Positions 46,223-59,469 of a stretch of 64,000 nt of DNA are shown piece after piece. The stretch covers positions 25,632,300 through 25,696,299 of the forward strand of contig OY726560.1 in assembly GCA_963383645.1 (NCBI GenBank), given 5' to 3'. The notes under the pieces were generated by a model. The model was not told the DNA's origin, made no database searches, and saw nothing but the letters and a program-made list of their open reading frames with translations. The DNA comes from Muscardinus avellanarius. Lineage: Eukaryota > Chordata > Mammalia > Rodentia > Gliridae. The number at the start of each line of letters is the position of its first letter. The first letter of the stretch is position 1. The translations under genes and the position numbers were made by a program.

Positions 46223-46433
46223 TTTTTTTTTTTAAACTGTACTGGGGATTGAACCCAGGGACAGTCTACCCTGAGATATACCCCAGCTCTATTTTTATTT
46301 CTTATTCTGAAACAGGGTCTTTCTAAGTTGTGGAGAGCCTCACTAAATGGCTGAGGCTGGCCGCAAACCTGGGGTCCTCCTGTCTCAGCCTCTCAAGTAC
46401 TAGGATTACAAGCATGCACCACCATGCTTGGCT
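46223..46433 (-). mobile_element. B1-dID SINE
   Basis: T-run, 'gtactggggattgaacccag', ending 'accaccatgcttggct'. An imperfect flanking repeat (atatcattact / atatcatcattact) is visible. Confidence 0.93.
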
Positions 46434-48792
46434 CATATATCATCATTACTTTAAAAAAGACTTCTTAGTTTAAAGTCAAATGAAATGCTTTCCTTTTCAC
46501 ATCTATAGTGTCTCTGCTCCTCTGAACTCCAATAGCATGTGTGTTTCTGGCTTATTTATTCTACTAAAATGACATTTGGTGAACATTCAGAGTAGTTAAG
46601 CACAGTAGCACATCAGTAATGAGCTTCTCATCTCTGAGCCCTCTCTAAGAGATCAACAGCAAATGTTGGTCAGATGTATTTAAATATACGTTATTCACCT
46701 GCAGTTCCTTATCTAAAAGAAGAGTTGGAAAAAGAGTAAAGCACAATGTGAGATGTGGTGCTGGTGTGAGGCTATTATAGATATAATTCACACATAATAT
46801 CTAATCTCCACCTATCATCTGTTAAGAACCCAGTAGACCCGTAAAAATGTTTAACGAACTATGCATGGCATACGGGCACTCTGTGCTTGTGAGTTAATTT
46901 GGGTGTTCATGAAATATCTAGTCAGAAATCACTGGGTTGCCCACTCTGATATTCTCAATCTTATTCTCAGATTTGAACCTCAGAATATTTCCATTGTGCT
47001 AACAACTCCCTTAAACAAGGGCTATGGGAGTAGCAGGCAAGGATGGCAGATTTTTTATATGGCTTCTTGTATTTTGTCCTCTTCGAAACCTTCAGTCTTG
47101 GTCTGTCCCCAGGTCTGATTAATATGTTGAAGTAGCCCTGCTCCTAGATCAAAGTTGGCCTGAGGGATCTATCACTATGCCAAGTGATGGAATTAGTCAC
47201 CAGTGAGTACATCACCCCTACTCTGAGTTAGACTCTATGTTTTCTATGCAAGGCCCTGATACTGTGCTGGTTCTTAGTCCAGATTTCTAATCACACCCAA
47301 GGTTGACAGAAAATTAACAGTGCTTTGAAAGGGTTTCAGATAAGCCTCCAAAATGAAAAATAATCACATTAAAGGACATTAATGTGAAGCTCTGTCAATT
47401 CCTTGACTTTTATGCTGGAGGAAATAATCAGCCCTTGATAGCTTTTTAAATGTCTGAACTGAGGGAAGCACTAGAAAAAGATGAGATGAAAAACACACCT
47501 AAAAATCCCCCAGCGCTTATCCTCAAATCTACAGGGAGTTTCTTTTTCCCCCAGAAGATATAGACTCATTGATGATATTATTGGTTTGGCCTTTAAAACA
47601 AAATCAGTGCTTAATAAACACTTGTTGACACAAATTGATTCTTTCTCCTTTACATTTTTATTGTGCCCACTCAAGGAATGACATTTAACGAACCATCCTT
47701 GCCCGGATTTCTCAGTCCCAGACAGTCCTCCTTTGTTGACATCACCAGGATCTTCACACAGCAGTAGTTCAGCTCAGGACCTAGAAGTGATGTGGGTCCC
47801 TATGTGGAAATACACACATACACATGGGATTGCCTTCTGTGACAGTTGGAAGGAGACTGTTGGCACCAATAGAATTAGAAGAAAAAAATAATAAATTCCT
47901 AGGAAAATGCAAACAAATCCTTCTTATCTACAGTTGGATCCTCTCTCCCATTACAAATGTCCCCAAGCACACCCTATTCATATGGCCAGTATAATTAGCA
48001 TTTTAACCATTGTATATGAACTAGTTTTGTGTGAAGGATGACTTCATACCTTGCTTATCCAGCTATATCACAAACAACTGGAAGAACATCTTTGCAGTCT
48101 TCATATTAACACTATGCAGAGTAGGGACTTATGAATCATTTTTACTTGCACTGATAGCCATAGTCTGATTCCTTAATTCTTCTTATTTTGGAGTAGTTTT
48201 TACCTGATTTCTGCACTCTGCTATGGTGTGGCAGTTGTACAAAAGATGATACACTGACATCTTTAAATGCTCCTCTTATTTACCCTGTGGTCACCCCATG
48301 GCAATTCATCATCCTGAACATCTTGAATGGCTACTGATGTGTCCTGTGATCACTTTCAAAGGGCCCAACCAGTAGAATTGTATTAAGGTGTATCTTGCTT
48401 TAGTAATTGTGGATTAGTTATATCATAAATCCTAACTAACCTGCCTTTATCGTTTATGGTTTGGAGATGTCCTGACAGAAAATAAGGGAAAGAGGAAGCA
48501 ATGATAAAGAGAAGGAGAAAAAAAAGGAAAAAACTGAGACAAAATATTGAAAGAACAAGAGATAAAGATTTTATGATCAAATAGACTCATTATATATTAT
48601 AATCAACTCTAGTTACACATATAAAGGCATACCTGAAGAAATGAAGAAAACCTTAAAAGTTCTCAAAACTGAGTCAGTAATCTTTTATATTGTTTGATCA
48701 ACTGAAGATTGTTTATATATTAGAGAAAACTATTTGCTCACTGGTATTAGATTTTTGATACATGACTGGATCACTATAAAGATATCCCTGAA
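46434..48792. other. 2.4 kb, no recognised gene
   Basis: Unique-looking sequence. The 85-codon frame at 46861-47115 shows no family pattern. Confidence 0.5.
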
Positions 48793-49020
48793 GCCAGGCA
48801 TGGTGGCGCACGCTTGTAATCCCCGCACTTGGAAGGCTGAGACAGGAGGATCGCGCAGGTTCGAAGCCAGCCTCAGCTACTTAGTGAGGCTCTCAGCAAC
48901 TTAGTGAGACCCTGTTTCCAAATAAAATATAAAATGGGTCTGGGAGTATAACCCGGAGGTAGAAAGCGTCTGGGTTCCACCCCCAGTACTACCAAAAATA
49001 AATAAATAAATAAATAAAAT
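48793..49020 (+). mobile_element. B1-dID SINE
   Basis: 'gccaggcatggtggcgcacg', 'tctgggagtataacccggag', 'ttccacccccagtactacc', then an (AAAT)n tail. The target repeat tccctgaa occurs at about 48785-48792 and 49022-49029. Confidence 0.95.
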
Positions 49021-49489
49021 GTCCCTGAATTTTGATATTGATGATGACTAACAAAGTAATAGTTAACAGACCTATGCCTCCATTATTCTGAATAAACTTC
49101 AATCTCATCTCATCTCTTAGGGTCTGATAAATTGAGGTCTGTCTCAAGAGGAAAATAGTCATTCTCATTCTTGTACATTTGGCTGTTTCCAGTGTTTTGG
49201 TATTTAACCAGTTCTCTTTGATGTCTATAGCACCTTTTAAAGTAGAAATTCTACCAAACATTATTCCAGCATTACCGGGGTGTAAAGAACACTTTAAAGT
49301 CCTGTCTCTCCCTCTCATGGCTCAAATGCCCAATAGGCATAATCACTTTCTAAGCATGTTGGTTTTCTTCCTTCTTTGGTTTATTTGGCTTTTTATTTGG
49401 CTTTTCTTATTTTCATGCAGAGAAATTTAACATAGTTTTCAGTTTTCATAGTTTTTATCTCTGTCTCCTAATATTTCAGCAAACATGGG

Positions 49490-49760
49490 AGGGCCAGGAA
49501 TGAAGAGTTACTCATCAAATATTTACCATCCATCCTCTATGTTACTAGTTCCAAGACAGTGATTAAAACAATGTCCATATTCTCTTCTTCTTCTTCTAAG
49601 GTTCAGGTCCAGAGTCACCTCTCTTCTAAAAGCTTTCTGACTTACTGGTCACTCCCCGCATTCTTTTTCACCATCTTGACTTCCCTTAGCACTGTCTGTC
49701 TCAGATGTGTTGAATCTTGAATTCCATCATCCACATCTTCTCTGGTTTCTTTCCCATGTC
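49490..49760 (+). mobile_element. L2 LINE fragments
   Basis: 49600-49760 follows plus-strand L2 ('ccagagtcacctctcttcta', 'ttcccttagcactgtctgtc'). 49495-49580 resembles another L2 piece in the opposite orientation. Old and diverged. Confidence 0.5.
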
Positions 49761-50429
49761 CAAGGATCCCTCTCCATTGACAACATAAAGTCCTGAGGGA
49801 TGCCTACTGATAGTTGACGAAAAAGATGCAGATGTGATTTTTCTCATGGAAAAAAAACAACAACTTAGTTGCCTGGGAGCCCTCTCCCATCAAACAGCCA
49901 CTCTGCTCCAGTGCACACACATTGCAAGAAAAATGCCACCAAAAAGACAATCAGGGGCCTGTCCTGAAACGCAGGGCCCAGCAGATTCTTTACAATATTC
50001 ATTATGATTGATGGCAGATCTTTGCATTTGAACGTGAATTTGAGTTTTGGAAATGGTCAGGCATCATTTGGAGCCTGGATTTATGAATCATTTAGTGCTA
50101 AGAAGGGCATTACAGTTTCTAGTGATGCATGAAGTGAGACTCTAAAATATGGGTGCTGATCTTCTTGAGTGATTTGTAAACCAGCTGTAGTGGCCACACT
50201 AGGGATAGGGACACATGCTTTACAAAGTGGCGCTTCATTTTCTTAAGTGTATTTCTTCCAAAGGTGACTAATTTGAAGGAGATAGCTCTAACTTTAAATA
50301 TAATTCCCAGAAATTTTGCCAAAAAAAGAAATTGTTCTTATTGCTTCATATACATATAACCTGGTTCCTCTTCATATCTAGCTTCATGCTGAATAGTAAG
50401 TTATAAACAAAAGTATTATGTTCTCTGAA
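49761..50429. other. No recognised gene
   Basis: Unique-looking sequence. Confidence 0.5.
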
Positions 50430-50640
50430 TCTGGGCGCCTGAGCCTGGAGTTCGCCTTTGTTACTTCCCAGGTGAATGACCTGGAACGGGTAACATATGC
50501 TTTCTTTGTCTCCGTTTCCTCATCTCTAAAATAGTATGGGTTTTTTTTTTGTGTGTGTGTGTGTGAAGATTAAACAATCTAATAGATGTGAAATACTTAG
50601 AAGAGTGCCTAGAACATAGTATCGGCTATTTGTTTTACTC
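50430..50640 (+). mobile_element. MIR SINE, with a T/TG run inside
   Basis: 'gtgaatgacctggaacgggt', 'tctccgtttcctcatctcta', 'agaagagtgcctagaacata' follow the plus MIR order. A short T-run and (GT)n sit in the middle. Confidence 0.75.
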
Positions 50641-52464
50641 AACTTGAATGCACCGATTAGTAATAACTATTATTTTATTTGTTGTTCTTTTTACATTATG
50701 ATCATATTTTTAACTGAAAATTTAAATCACCTTTTAAAAGATCACTTTCCACAAGTGTACCTTTTTGAACTTAAATACAGAGACCCATTTGAATGATGCT
50801 TCTTCCATGAGATGGTTATTTACCGCCTTGGCCAGCAGTGGGGTCTGCCTAGCAGTCAGCAGTGTGAGCACCAGGAGGGTGTAGACACCGTGAGTCAGAA
50901 GGTCCTCAGATCACGTCTGAAGAGGCCTGGCTTTAGCAGAAAGCAGCACACTAGATAAAGTGGCAGACACAAAGGCACTTGGAAAGAAGCAAAGAAAAAT
51001 ATCTTGGATCTGAATGAAGACACATTAAATGTCCATGGCTTTACAATTTCTGGGTGACTCAAATATTTCTCTCAATGTTCTGCCACTTATGGCCGCAGTC
51101 ATTAGCCACCCCATTAAGGGAAGTGCAAGACACTTTTACTGTCCACCTATTCTGTGGCTTACCCCCAAATCACAAATCAATCAGAAGCCACAGAAGAGAC
51201 ATCTTGACTCTCCAGTGCAGGCATAAATATTGCTTCCCTTATGGATCATGGAACACCAAGGACAAGTGAACCTTCTTTCTCTCTCATGGCTTAGGACATC
51301 TGGTCATGAAAGCAGGAAGTCTCTCTGACTCTCCAGAGATAGGGCCGCTGCCCCCACTTCCTGCCACCTGGAAGTGGGTGGCCTTGAACCAATGACCCAA
51401 GAGTGTTGCAAACATGCATTGTGTCCAGTCCATCATCCTGTTTAACTTGGCATCACCTACAGCCACTCCAACATTTTGTGAGTGAGATTACAGCCAAATT
51501 GGTATGTTTCTGATTCACTTACACTTAACCCATTATCTCTAAGTGCTTTCATGATGCTGGTACTGACAGCAAGCCCTGCCTCCTGCCTTCATTCTTTCTT
51601 TTTTTTTTTAAGTTAGACTGTCTAAGTTTCCTCTTTCTGTCGAGGAGATTGAAAGCCATAAGAGTTATTCCAAAAACTTTTCAGGCTCTGCAGTGGCATT
51701 TTCAGTGGGAATTTGGCAAGGACATATGTGTGAACGAAGACAAAGAAAGCCAGTGAGCAGTCGAAGCCCTGCTATTGAGCGTCTGCTTGTCCACATGTCA
51801 GAGAGGAAATGTGCAAATCTTCCTTCAACTCCTAACAGAGTATGCCTGCCTAAAACTCATGAGGTCTGATGCATTTTAGGAATTTAAACAGAGGAGGAGG
51901 GGGACCTAGAGCATGAATGCAAGCTTGCCTGGAAATATTATTTCTCTAACAACTGTGGCTAGTCACACCCTGCCTCTGCCGCCTCCTGACAGATAATGGA
52001 AGATATGACATAGGTTGTGTCTACAAATCACCAAGCATCTGGGTTAAATTCAGTCTTGGTGTTTTGATCTCCTATAGACATAGGGTTATTTTTTTTAACA
52101 CCATCTGCAAAGCTGCCATGATCCGTGTCAGCTAGGATAGGAGAATCACCAGCCTGTGGACATTTTTACCAGATCATAAAATCTTCACCAGCGCTTCTCT
52201 CACTGACTACTGTTTGATCATCATTTTGAAAGTGAAATTAATGAATCTCTTTTTTGTATAGGAAACTGTTAATGTTGCCTATTGGAATGGCCATTTATAA
52301 GTGGGAGCTCTAAAAGTCTTGAGGGGAAGCATCCACTTGGCATAATGTTTTGGATGATGACCCAGCAGATGCTGGAAGGATTAGTCAAGCTTTCAGTTAT
52401 CATCTCTGCTCTGTATTTCTTGACACGTTGCAAGAAAAACACCAAAGTGTTCAAAGAGGCACTG
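50641..52464. other. No recognised gene
   Basis: Unique-looking sequence, moderately GC-rich around 50.8-51.5 kb. No open frame over 71 codons. Confidence 0.5.
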
Positions 52465-52640
52465 GTATATAGTAAATAGAATATGGATTTTTGGATGCCG
52501 AGAAACCTGTCTATAAACCCAGCTCTGTCCTCTGATATTGCATAAGTTATTTAATGTCCTGACCCATGGTTTTCCCCACACATGAAATGCTATTATCATA
52601 AGATTACATAACAAGTTGGAGTTGTTAGATGACCCTCAGA
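52465..52640 (+). mobile_element. MIR SINE
   Basis: 'ctataaacccagctctgtcc', 'ttgcataagttatttaatgt', 'gaaatgctattatcataaga' in plus MIR order. Confidence 0.65.
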
Positions 52641-54535
52641 TTATGTGGCAGATGCCCCAAAACTCATAGTAGCTATTATTCTTTTGCTATTTTTTAGTAA
52701 AATGTGACTATCAAAAACAATATGATTCAATACAAATATTCCTAAATCCTTTGATCTACTACTAGAGGTGGACTCAGGTGATGCAGAGGAGATAAGGAAG
52801 AAAGGCTACATGACTAAAGGTGAATTTTCAGTCAGTTCTTCCACAACTGGTTATGGTGATCTTAGGCAAATCAGTTTCCTTGTTTGGCCTTCACATGATT
52901 TATGCTTAATTATAAACAGGTTAGAAATCTACCTGTGATCTCTTTAATCTCCGTTATCAACATTATCAACGTGTCAATGATTTCGGTGTAACTGGAGCTA
53001 AAGTGACTATGTGAATACAAGTCCTCCTATATCTCACTTTTGGGATTGGATTGTGCTTATTCAGAATTAGTTATTGAAAGTGATAGAGGAAAAGGTCAGT
53101 GGTGCTGAGCCTTTCCTCTGAGTCATTATGACTATCCTCAGTACTGCACCATGTTGGTACATTTGTCCGAGCATTTTTGTTTTTACCTGTGTAGTTATTT
53201 TTAAATTATTTACCACAGCTTCCTGTCTTCATACTGATTGTCATGATCTGATTTTGATTTACTATCTGATTTTTATTTGATTTCCTGCATGGAAAAGTAA
53301 ACACCTCTATTCTTGATCTTACTTCGTGGTCCCTTGAAAAGATTATGGAGCAAGATAATTTGTTCTGAAGTTTATGTAGATGTGTGTATGAGTTTTATAA
53401 AATTGACATTTTTTTCTCTGAATATGCATGTGTGTGTTATTTAATACTCGGTCTTGAGTGTTTTCACAGAAAATAGAAATTATCCATTTACATTATTACT
53501 TTTTTTTTTACAAGGGAGGGAGTACCCAGTGGGACTCTGTTCTGTTACTAAAGCAGATGATTTACTGTGTCTGAGTGGCAGGACTTAAGATCCAGTGTGT
53601 ATATTTCCTATCAACTGCTTCCATGACTTCAGTCGCCAAGTAGTTGATGTGTATGTTTTGGTACGTGTACTACTATGTTGGGATTTCTCTTCCCTCCAGT
53701 GAATTAGGGGGTGTTTTTTATTCTATGTTTAGAACTGTCCAAACATGTTTTCTCTGGTTGATAATTTAATAATTCCCAGAAGAAAGTCCATATTTTGAGC
53801 TTTTTATTTTAACACATTACTTGTTTTGATGCATTCTTGAAGAAATCATATTTCTTCCTTACCTTCACTGGCTTTTAAGCACACATTGAGTGATGTGATG
53901 TGAATTATGCCCCAGAAATCTGGCTAATATTAGAATGACCTTATTCTTAAAGATGGGTTACATGTTTTGTATGCATGGCTGGCACTGGATTTTCTAAGTT
54001 TCGATTTGGCATAAGCCATTTATATGCATTAAGTAGAGAAGCCATGCTTGTAAAACTAAGGAATCAGTAATAAATATAAATTTAGCTAAAATTAAATTTA
54101 AAATTGAGAGGATTATCTCTAAGAAAATCTAAAATGATTCTTGAATATCTGCATATAAAATATGTCTATAGTATTATAGTATCAAACCCTTAACAAGATA
54201 TATTTAATGAAAAATTAAAGCAATATGAGGAACACCAAACATAATTTAGAGGAATGTCCTGTCTTGGAAGAAAAGACAAACTGTTATTCCAGAGAGGGGG
54301 TAGAACAACAAAATACAATCCTACATCATATATTAAAATTGGATATGTTTGTCAAATTGAAAATTAACCAAGTCTTAAAGTTAATGAAATGTGTGGTTCC
54401 TGTATTCTTTTTCCAAAATGATGTTACTTTATTTTTGTCAATCATTGGAAATTTCCAAGCTATTAGCATAACCATTTGACTTTTCTGTGAGATACATTAA
54501 TGACAACATTAAATCTATAACATATGATGTCATTA
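52641..54535. other. 1.9 kb AT-rich, no recognised gene
   Basis: A short MIR-like piece may lie at 52835-52900. Otherwise I recognise nothing. Confidence 0.5.
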
Positions 54536-54546
54536 CTCTTAGATTT

Positions 54547-54761
54547 TTTTTTTTTTTTTTTGCAGTACTGGGGATAGAACCCAGGGACATTCTACCGCCA
54601 AGCTACACCTCCAACCCTGTTTTCTATTCTTTATTTTGAAACAGGGTCTCAATGAGTTGCAAAGGACCTCACTAAGTAGCTGAGTCTGGCCACAAACCAT
54701 GATCCTTCTATCTCAACATCCCGAAGGCTGGGATTACAAGCATGCGCCACTGCACCCGGGT
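54547..54761 (-). mobile_element. B1-dID SINE with 12-bp target-site duplication
   Basis: T-run, 'gcagtactggggatagaacc', full dimer, ending 'cgccactgcacccggg'. ctcttagatttt is repeated at 54536-54547 and 54764-54775. Confidence 0.95.
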
Positions 54762-54775
54762 TGCTCTTAGATTTT

Positions 54776-55050
54776 AAGTCAGTCTTCACTATTGCCATTT
54801 TTTTCAAACATGACTACAGCATTTAAATTTACTTAATATTTTCTATGTTTTTTAGGAGTTATGTTTCCATATTCTACTTCCTAATGCCCTATCTTTATTC
54901 CAGGCCTTTTACGTTGATTATCCCTGAACAAGCCACGTAAACATTATGTGTCAGGGTAGGCTAAGCTGTGGACATGATTACATTCTAAAGACTCAGCAAC
55001 ATGATAAACCAGAAGTTTATTTTGTTCTTATGAAAAATGGGCCCAACCAG

Positions 55051-55053
<3 letters not shown>
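54776..55053. other. No recognised gene
   Basis: Short unique interval between two SINEs. Confidence 0.5.
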
Positions 55054-55100
<47 letters not shown>

Positions 55101-55296
55101 GTCTGGGGATGGAACCCGGGGGCATTCAACCTCCGAGCTACACCTCCTGCCCTATTTTTTATTCTTTATTTTGAAACTGGGTCTCACTGAGTTGCAGAGG
55201 GCCTCACTAAGTAGCTGAGGCTGTCCACGAACTGTGATCCTCGGGTCTCAGCCTCCTGAATGCTGGGATTACAAGCGTGCGCCACCATGCCCGGCT
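55054..55296 (-). mobile_element. B1-dID SINE with 43-nt tail
   Basis: A run of about 43 T at 55054-55096 is the reversed A tail, followed by 'gctggtctggggatggaacc' and a full dimer ending 'gccaccatgcccggct'. The long pure tail suggests a recent insertion. Confidence 0.96.
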
Positions 55297-55303
55297 CAGA
55301 GGT

Positions 55304-55342
55304 GTTTTTTTTTTTGTTTTTTTTTTGTTTTTTTTTTTTTTT
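55304..55342. repeat. T-rich tract
   Basis: T-runs broken by single G residues, next to the SINE. Confidence 0.9.
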
Positions 55343-57521
55343 AGTCAGCAGTATTATTACTGCTCCATGCAGAATCACTCAGAGAACCAGGCTAAAGCAG
55401 ATTCTGCCACCTCCAGCATATGGCTTGCTTCCAAGACAGCCATACTCTATACTCCTCCATTATGGTCTTCCAGGTGGAGAGCAAGCATGGTAGCACCTGC
55501 CACTTCTCCCCATATTCCACTGGGAGGATCTGAGACACATGGACACACATGATTGCAGGCAAGATTGGCAGTATGGTTCAGATATTCCCAGGAAGAAGAG
55601 GCAAGCATAGTCTGCTTTTCCAGAAACCATTATTTACCCATCATATTCTTCTCTCCCAATATATCTTTCTTAGCATAAGTGGTTATTCCACTCACTCATT
55701 GTTTACTTTGATATCTTTCCTATATTTCTCCTAGGTACTTGGGTTTAGTTTGGATGGCTAAAAATGGAGAAGAAATACAACACTGAGAATAAAGAAAGCC
55801 AACCTTGAGGTGGCACTTTGGCTTAACTGAATCTTTTGTGTGCTATCTAGAAATGAGATTAAAATGTTAAAAATGGATTTCAGGGAAGCCATACATAAAA
55901 GCTCATGAAAGCAAAAGTAACTCAGCAAGGCAAGGTACTTCTGCCCAGAAGGGTACGTTCACACTGGGTGGGCAGTCCTCAGCCTTTTATCTTCTAACTC
56001 AAAGGCCACTACACTGATTCCTGTTGGCTGGAGGATGGCTTTTAGAATCTCATTCAGTTGGGTAGTGTTTTCTGAGCAGTTTTTACAGAAGGAGAAATAG
56101 AAAATCAGTACATCCAGGAGTGAAAGATAGAGACACGTGTACAAAAGGTACAAAATGAAAACCTGAGCTACAGTTTCAAAATGGAAGCCTGCCCCTTTCC
56201 AGGTGATCTTGTAACTTCCACAGAGAAGTCTGCTTTCCTTTCTTGCAAAAATGACAAACATCTGAGTCGAATTACATAGTTTGCATGTATGAAATTCATG
56301 GTGAAAAAATCAACATGCTTCCACAAGTAATAATAGTAAGTCTTGATGGTTGGTGAATTGATAGATGAATAGAGCAATGACTGGACAACAACTTCTGGCT
56401 ACATTTAGAGAAATATCTGGGAATTATCACATTTCCTTTTAAGCTTATTTTCTAATTTTTTCTGATATATTCAAATTTAGCCATATATCCACATAACATT
56501 TTCTTATATTTAATGTACTTGTTAAATGGTCGCCACGACTTCTCATGTGATTTAAGGACCTTGATGATCACAAACCGTAAGTAAAGTACAGAGTGAAGTA
56601 CATGGAAACTACACGGTTCATGGAGTAAGTGCTTAATAAGTCTTGTCCCCTATTACTTGTTTAGAATCAGGTACTTCTCTTTACTGTGCTATTACTCATC
56701 TCCTTTATAAACGGTCACCAAATGGCTTAATTCAATTAATACAGAATGAGGGAGGCAAATTTAAATCAAAAGTGCTTGCTTCTTAGTAGAGGTAGTGGGA
56801 TTCTCTGCGTCCTAATTATCCCTCTTTGAAAAATGAGAGAAAACACCTCTGGAACCTACCCTGAAAGGAAAACAAATGAAGTTTTACATACCAAAAGGCC
56901 CTGAAGACCCAAACCTAATAGCTCTATGACTTTTAAGAATTTGGTTATTTGCAACTGATCCCAGAGGTGGTTACGATAAGTTTCTAAAATTTGTTTAAAT
57001 ACAAAATTCAGATCCATGTTTCCCTCCGTAGAATAGATCAGCTATGTTTTAAATGTGTTCAGCTACTGCAGGAAGGTTTACTTAAGTGATGGAGCTGGCT
57101 GATGCTTTTGGAGAGAGAAGCAGAGTAAAAGTGGAGCAGGAGCAGAGAAAAAGGGAGAGAGAGGACTAGCTCTCTGTGCCCCTCCAGCATTTCACACACA
57201 ATCACTACTATTGATATCCTTGCATGGGGATGGAGAAGAGGGACCCCCCACGGGAACCAAGATCCAGGGTCCTATGTACACACATTAGGTTGCTCGTGAT
57301 TAGAGACTGAGGAAGAAGCAGTTCTGGGCAGAATTGGAAGTAAAGAAAGAAAAGCAGAGGGCCTGGCTGGCTGAGGCTGAGGATGGCTGGTGGCTACTTT
57401 TCAGAAACACTTACATACCCTAAGGGCATCACTTAGGATAATGTTATTGCTTATTGCTTTTTATAGGGCAAATTATAGGCTATAGGGATATCTTTGTGGG
57501 TTTTTGTTTTGCTTTGTTTTG
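55343..57521. other. 2.2 kb, no recognised gene
   Basis: Unique-looking sequence. The 100-codon minus-strand frame at 55962-56261 shows no domain or signature I recognise. 56600-56640 may be the end of a MIR. Confidence 0.5.
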
Positions 57522-57584
57522 TTGGTACTGGGGATTGAATCCAGCAGCATCCTACCTCCCAAGCCATACCTTCAGCCCCATATG

Positions 57585-57631
<47 letters not shown>

Positions 57632-57862
57632 ATACATACATACATAAACATATATAATTATAAATGTATATATTTATAAATATAAATATATATAAATTAT
57701 AAATATATATAATTATTAAATATATATTTAATTTTGAAACATGATATCCTAAATTGCTTTAAGTTTCACTAAATTACTGAGACTGGCCTCAAACCTGCAA
57801 TCCTCTTGTCTCTGCCTCCCAAGTACTGGGAATACAGGCATTCAGTACCATGCCATGTTAGG
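57522..57862 (-). mobile_element. B1-dID SINE with TG/TA microsatellite in its linker
   Basis: The dID half is 57522-57580 ('ggtactggggattgaatcca') and the 7SL half 57728-57862 ('cctcccaagtactgggaata'). Between them is (TG)n at 57589-57631, then ATAC and TA repeats to about 57725. Confidence 0.88.
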
Positions 57863-57987
57863 CTCTAGAGATATATTTGGATTTCGGGATTTGAGGTCTT
57901 TTGCAAATATAAAAGGCAATATAGTCATCGTAGAACTTTAAAAGGACCAGCACTTTCTGTATGCACAACCCACTTTAAAATAATATG
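57863..57987. other. No recognised feature
   Basis: Short unique interval. Confidence 0.5.
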
Positions 57988-58102
57988 AGAGGGATTTGGA
58001 TGAAGCTCAGTGGTAGACTGCTTGCCCAGCATGCATAAGGACTAAATTAAATCCCCAGCACCACAAACAACAACAATAACAACAACAACAACAACAACAA
58101 TA
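57988..58102 (+). mobile_element. ID SINE (undeleted) with (AAC)n tail
   Basis: 'gaagctcagtggtagactgc', 'ttgcccagcatgcataagga', 'aaatccccagcaccac', then an AAC/AAT tail. Comparison with the dID halves shows the segment they lack. Confidence 0.9.
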
Positions 58103-58765
58103 ATAAATAATATATAATAAGAAGCTATGCCATATGTTAAGTACATGCTTTTGTGTCACTTAACACATTATAATTTGTCTAAAGAAACAAATTTCCTTCT
58201 CCATTCCCACAGTAGACATTTTAAAAATTGTTCACTTCATAGAGAAGAGCATTGTCTATTAGGTACTTCTTAATCAGGTATCTGTACTGATACCTGGCAT
58301 TTGAAAAGCCAACGTTGGAAACCCACTGATTATATTGCAATGACACTTTGACATTTATTTCACAATTTACTCAATATACTTACTGACAGAGGTGTTTCTA
58401 TTAGAACTACTTGACAGAGAAAGCTTTGCTCTTTTAACATATAAGTGTTGCAGAGAACAAAACAAGATTAACAAGTTAATTTAAAAATTACCAGATAAAT
58501 AGAAGTTCCTATTCAATAATTCTGGCTCTCAAATTCTTGTCTGGTTTCTACACATTGGCAAAATAATCAGGTTGATGTCACCAGCAATTTCTCATGAAAA
58601 CCTGATTTCCAATGCATTGGTATAAATTTGTGTTGCCACTGTAATACTTTTCCTCAGGCATTGATAAATGACTTTATTTTGGTAGTTGTACTTTGTTTCA
58701 AGTTATTGACTTAGCTTAGGAGATATTCAGGGTTACCAAACTTGGGTCCTCAAGTTCTTCTCTTT
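58103..58765. other. No recognised gene
   Basis: AT-rich unique-looking sequence. Confidence 0.5.
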
Positions 58766-58780
58766 AAAACTGTTTACTAA

Positions 58781-59010
58781 GCCAGGCATGATGGCACACG
58801 CTTGTAATCCCCGCGCTTGGGAGGCTGAGACAGGAGGATCGCGCAGGTTCGAAGCCAGCCTCAGCTACTTAATGAGGCTCTCAGCAACTTAGCGAGACCC
58901 TGTTTCTAAATAAAATATAAAATAGATCTGGGAGTATAGCCCGGAGGTAGAAAGCCTCTGGGTTCCACCCCTAGCACCACCAAAAAAATAAAAAATAAAA
59001 GATAAAAAAT
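58781..59010 (+). mobile_element. B1-dID SINE with 15-bp target-site duplication
   Basis: 'gccaggcatgatggcacacg', 'atccccgcgcttgggaggct', 'agtatagcccggaggtagaa', tail to 59010. aaaactgtttactaa (58766-58780) is repeated as aaaactgttcactaa (59011-59025), with one mismatch. Confidence 0.96.
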
Positions 59011-59175
59011 AAAACTGTTCACTAATGACTAGGAAACATAAAGTCAAAATATAATACACAGCACCTCTTGCTTATGAGATGGATATTTACAAACATTTAA
59101 GTAGTCATGATATCGAAACCACTGGGCAGCTGACCCCGAATGATGTGCTTAGAGCTGATAAAAACAGCAGTGGCA

Positions 59176-59360
59176 CCCAGCATGGAGGTGCACACCTATA
59201 ACCCCAGTGATTTGGAAGGCTGTAACAGAAGGACCACAGGTGAGTGGTCCTTAGTCTAGGTAACTTAGTGAGGTCTTGTCTCAAAATAAAAAATAAAATT
59301 GGGCTGGGGTTTAGCTCCGTGGTAGAATGCCCCTGGGTTCAATCCCCAGTACCAAATAAA
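59176..59360 (+). mobile_element. B1-dID SINE, diverged
   Basis: 'acccagcatggaggtgcaca', then a rearranged left-half centre, then 'ggctggggtttagctccgtg' and 'ttcaatccccagtacc'. Confidence 0.88.
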
Positions 59361-59469
59361 TAGATAAGTGGATGTGGCTTGGAAGAATTATACAGGAAGA
59401 GGAATGAACTGATAATGGGAGGAAATTTGCAAAGGTGTCTGCACTTTATGCTCGAGATGTTTTTCCAAA

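Noticed and set aside
57988..58067. A tRNA-Ala gene
   Set aside because: The sequence keeps the box A and B character of an ID SINE, with an A-rich tail and no acceptor-stem pairing. It is a retroelement.
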